Shown here piece after piece: positions 62,243 to 64,000 of a stretch of 64,000 bases of DNA. The first letter of the stretch is position 1. Each line of letters opens with the position of its first letter. The stretch is from Sulfuricurvum sp. (GTDB lineage: Bacteria; Campylobacterota; Campylobacteria; Campylobacterales; Sulfurimonadaceae). The notes below the pieces were generated by a model. The model was not told the origin of the DNA and ran no database searches. It saw nothing but the letters and a program-made list of their open reading frames with translations. A program made the position numbers and the translations under genes. The DNA is taken from NCBI GenBank assembly GCA_020721585.1, contig DYMK01000003.1, positions 62,001-126,000 on the forward strand, read 5' to 3'.

Positions 62243-62766
62243 AAGTTTCAGTCGCTGCCATCCTCACCGCACTCCTTTTACTCAGCGGATGTGCCAAAAC
62301 CCCTGCACCCGCCCCCCTCGCTACCGTCCCTGACGTTGATTTAGAGCGTTATCGCGGAACATGGATCGAAATTGCCCGCTATGAAAACCGTTTTGAAAAG
62401 GGCTGTTTTGGGGCAAGTGCCACGTATGTTCCTCACGGTGACCATATTCTCGTTACGAATCGATGTTTTGATCGTACGGGGATCCAAAGCGGTGAAGCAA
62501 ACGGTCGCGCCTACGCCGTTGAGGGGAGTCACAACACGAAGCTACGGGTCAGTTTTTTCCGTCCCTTTTATGGGGATTATTGGGTATTGATGGTGGGAAA
62601 AAACTATCAGTACAGTGTGGTGGGTGAACCCACGCGTCGCTATCTTTGGATCCTAAGCCGCACCCATACGCTTAGCGATGCGGATAAAAAAACGATTTTG
62701 GATACCTTGCCCTCACTGGGATATGACGCTTCTAAACTCTATTGGACCTCATCCCCATCGAACTAA
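62239..62766 (+). CDS. blc: Bacterial lipocalin lipoprotein (Blc-like)
   Basis: A 175-residue lipoprotein. Lipobox LLSGC puts the lipidated residue at Cys18. The lipocalin signature is YRGTWIEIARYENRFEKGC, followed by DYWVLMVGKNYQYSVV and YLWILSRT. It probably binds lipids in the outer-membrane or periplasmic space, and its link to the peroxidase fits membrane damage repair. It ends the run starting at ubiD. Confidence 0.92.
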   Translation: MKVSVAAILTALLLLSGCAKTPAPAPLATVPDVDLERYRGTWIEIARYENRFEKGCFGASATYVPHGDHILVTNRCFDRTGIQSGEANGRAYAVEGSHNTKLRVSFFRPFYGDYWVLMVGKNYQYSVVGEPTRRYLWILSRTHTLSDADKKTILDTLPSLGYDASKLYWTSSPSN

Positions 62767-62800
62767 CATTTTTGGGCTACTAAAACCTTCTTGAAGCTTT

Positions 62801-62806
62801 TATAAT
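62801..62806 (+). promoter_or_regulatory. Predicted -10 box for the EAL-domain gene
   Basis: TATAAT 20 nt before the EAL gene start, in the 60-bp gap after the lipocalin gene. Confidence 0.45.
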
Positions 62807-62826
62807 GGTACCCAAAAAGGGTGACC

Positions 62827-63897
62827 ATGAGCTGTATGCAATGTCAAACACTTCCCATTATTTCCCCATCAAACGGTGAGCTTATCATCAGTTGTTCTGT
62901 GAGCGAACTTGCCCACAAGTTTTCCCTCTATTTGCGTGGGGAGAACCTTCCTTTTACCCTCGAAGACCCCCAAACGTTGTGGGTGCGTGTCGATAATTTT
63001 GCCCTCTTTTTAGAGAGACTGTGTGCCTCTAACCTTTTTTTCCCTTTAGAACGGGAGGGGATTAGCCTATTGCTGTTGGAAAACGGCGAAAAACTTACCC
63101 CCTCCAAACTCAGATCCATGCGCACTTTGCAATCCTACAACGATTTAAGGGGGGCGATGGAGCTTTCTGCCTTGATCCAAAAAGGGGCATTAACGACCCA
63201 TTTTCAACCCATCGTGGATGTGATTTCAAAAACCGTTTATGGCTATGAATCTTTAGCGCGGGGGGTGAGTGATTCGGGTGAGCTTATTTATCCGGATACC
63301 CTTTTTCGGTGGGGGCGTGAGGGGGATATGCTCTTTTACCTCGATCGTGCGTGCCGAGAAACGTCTCTCAAAACAGCGGCGGTCAAAAATATTTCCACCA
63401 AAGTGTTCATCAATTTTATCCCCACGGCGATTTATGACCCGCAACACTGCCTGCAATCGACGGTCAAATGGGCAAAACAGCTTGATTTTGATCCCAAAAA
63501 CATTATTTTTGAGGTGATTGAGAGTGACCATGTTGCCGATTTGGATCATCTGAAAACCATTTTGGATTATTATCAATCACAGGGGTTTATGGTCGCACTC
63601 GATGATGTGGGGAGTGGCTATTCCTCCTTAAACATGATTGCTAAATTACTTCCCGATATTGTGAAGATTGACCGTGATATTATCGATCGTATTGATGAAA
63701 ATCCTGTCAAACAGTCCATTTTTCGCGCCATTGTACAAATCGCCCACGAGAACAGTATCGTGGTCTTAGCGGAGGGGATTGAGCGGGAAGAGGAACTCCT
63801 TTTTTGTACTGCCAATGGTGCCCAGTTGGCACAAGGGTACTATTTTGGGAAACCCTCCGCCGAACCGATCCGAAAAATTGACCATCTCATCAATTGA
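62827..63897 (+). CDS. EAL-domain cyclic-di-GMP phosphodiesterase
   Basis: A 356-residue protein. The first 115 residues are an unassigned domain that starts with CMQC. The EAL domain follows: YESLARG (ESL variant of EAL), FINFIP (Asn), IFEVIESD (Glu), LDDVGSGYSSL (both Asp), VKIDRDI (Lys), LAEGIE (Glu) and AQGYYFGKP (Gln). All catalytic positions I can check are present, so hydrolysis of cyclic-di-GMP is likely. No membrane segment. It could oppose the diguanylate cyclase at 30-32 kb. Confidence 0.9.
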   Translation: MSCMQCQTLPIISPSNGELIISCSVSELAHKFSLYLRGENLPFTLEDPQTLWVRVDNFALFLERLCASNLFFPLEREGISLLLLENGEKLTPSKLRSMRTLQSYNDLRGAMELSALIQKGALTTHFQPIVDVISKTVYGYESLARGVSDSGELIYPDTLFRWGREGDMLFYLDRACRETSLKTAAVKNISTKVFINFIPTAIYDPQHCLQSTVKWAKQLDFDPKNIIFEVIESDHVADLDHLKTILDYYQSQGFMVALDDVGSGYSSLNMIAKLLPDIVKIDRDIIDRIDENPVKQSIFRAIVQIAHENSIVVLAEGIEREEELLFCTANGAQLAQGYYFGKPSAEPIRKIDHLIN

Positions 63898-63967
63898 CAA
63901 AAAACCGCTACGAAAATTTCCCCTTTTTTTCTATCATCTTCCCATCACTTTGTTTGGGAGAATGACC

Positions 63968-64000
63968 ATGAATGAACTCACCCCCACCTATCCTTTGGTG
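63968..64000 (+). CDS. Start of a gene cut by the window edge
   Basis: MNELTPTYPLV is read from the ATG at 63968 after GGGAGAA and runs off the right edge. Too short to identify. Confidence 0.4.
   Translation, partial: MNELTPTYPLV

Overview
The window looks like a chromosomal segment from a sulfur- or hydrogen-oxidising member of the Campylobacterota (Epsilonproteobacteria), most likely near Sulfuricurvum or Sulfurimonas. This is inferred from gene order and protein families, because no rRNA or other marker is present. Several short blocks match the order I know from Helicobacter pylori: SDR-dapA-M16 peptidase-pyrD, murJ-cysS with ruvA nearby, and ddl followed by an alpha/beta hydrolase. CcsBA is the fused ResB/ResC type usual in this phylum. 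Core genes are moderately GC-rich with many G and C runs. Accessory genes are clearly AT-rich and stand out by eye.

Layout. 1-4.4 kb: the end of holA on the minus strand, then an AT-rich accessory block with a MntA/HepT toxin-antitoxin pair and an unrecognised 922-residue cold-shock-domain/zinc-ribbon protein. 4.7-10.7 kb: minus-strand ccsBA, gdhA and a DEAD-box helicase. 10.9-15.6 kb: plus-strand AAA ATPase plus TOPRIM pair (split OLD/PARIS-like), a methyltransferase, an MFS transporter and a lytic transglycosylase with a lysine-rich tail. 15.6-25.3 kb: minus-strand housekeeping run (SDR, dapA, M16 peptidase, pyrD, glycosyltransferase 9, msbA-like ABC exporter, cysS, murJ). 25.5-30.2 kb: ruvA, ddl and an alpha/beta hydrolase, then a repeat-bounded insertion zone with a PD-(D/E)XK-like cassette gene and a leucine-rich-repeat protein. 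30.3-36.5 kb: minus-strand haem-c diguanylate cyclase, glmS and glnD. 36.6-51.1 kb: a hydrogenase region broken up by other genes (hypE, hypA, ilvA, gppA, a second PD-(D/E)XK cassette, a flavoprotein/[NiFe]-hydrogenase small-subunit fusion, the large subunit, an ApaLI-like restriction-modification pair, hypF). 51.2-53 kb: accessory zone with an Abi/HEPN-like gene and a truncated PemK toxin. 53-64 kb: a SHOCT protein, a thiamine cluster (THI5-like protein, flavin-reductase-like protein, thiD, thiE), trpB, a methyltransferase, a ubiD-to-lipocalin run of tightly spaced genes, and an EAL-domain protein.

How the parts work together. The hydrogenase large subunit keeps both Ni-binding motifs and a C-terminal extension, and hypA, hypE and hypF needed for its maturation lie around it; hypB, hypC, hypD and the endopeptidase are not in the window. 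The small subunit has no Tat signal. It is instead fused behind a flavin/NAD(P)-type oxidoreductase and a BFD-like [2Fe-2S] domain, which suggests a cytosolic enzyme passing electrons between H2 and a flavin.

The most striking structural signal is a family of intergenic palindromic repeats that bound two copies of one small gene cassette. One copy sits between 44-bp direct repeats made of gppA coding sequence, so gppA has lost its original C-terminus, which can still be read 1 kb downstream. The other copy lies between 129-bp direct repeats, the first of which supplies the last codons of the hydrolase gene upstream. A third gene (36639-36872) also ends inside a palindromic repeat. Taken together, this suggests repeat-driven cassette movement that repeatedly rewrites the 3' ends of resident genes.
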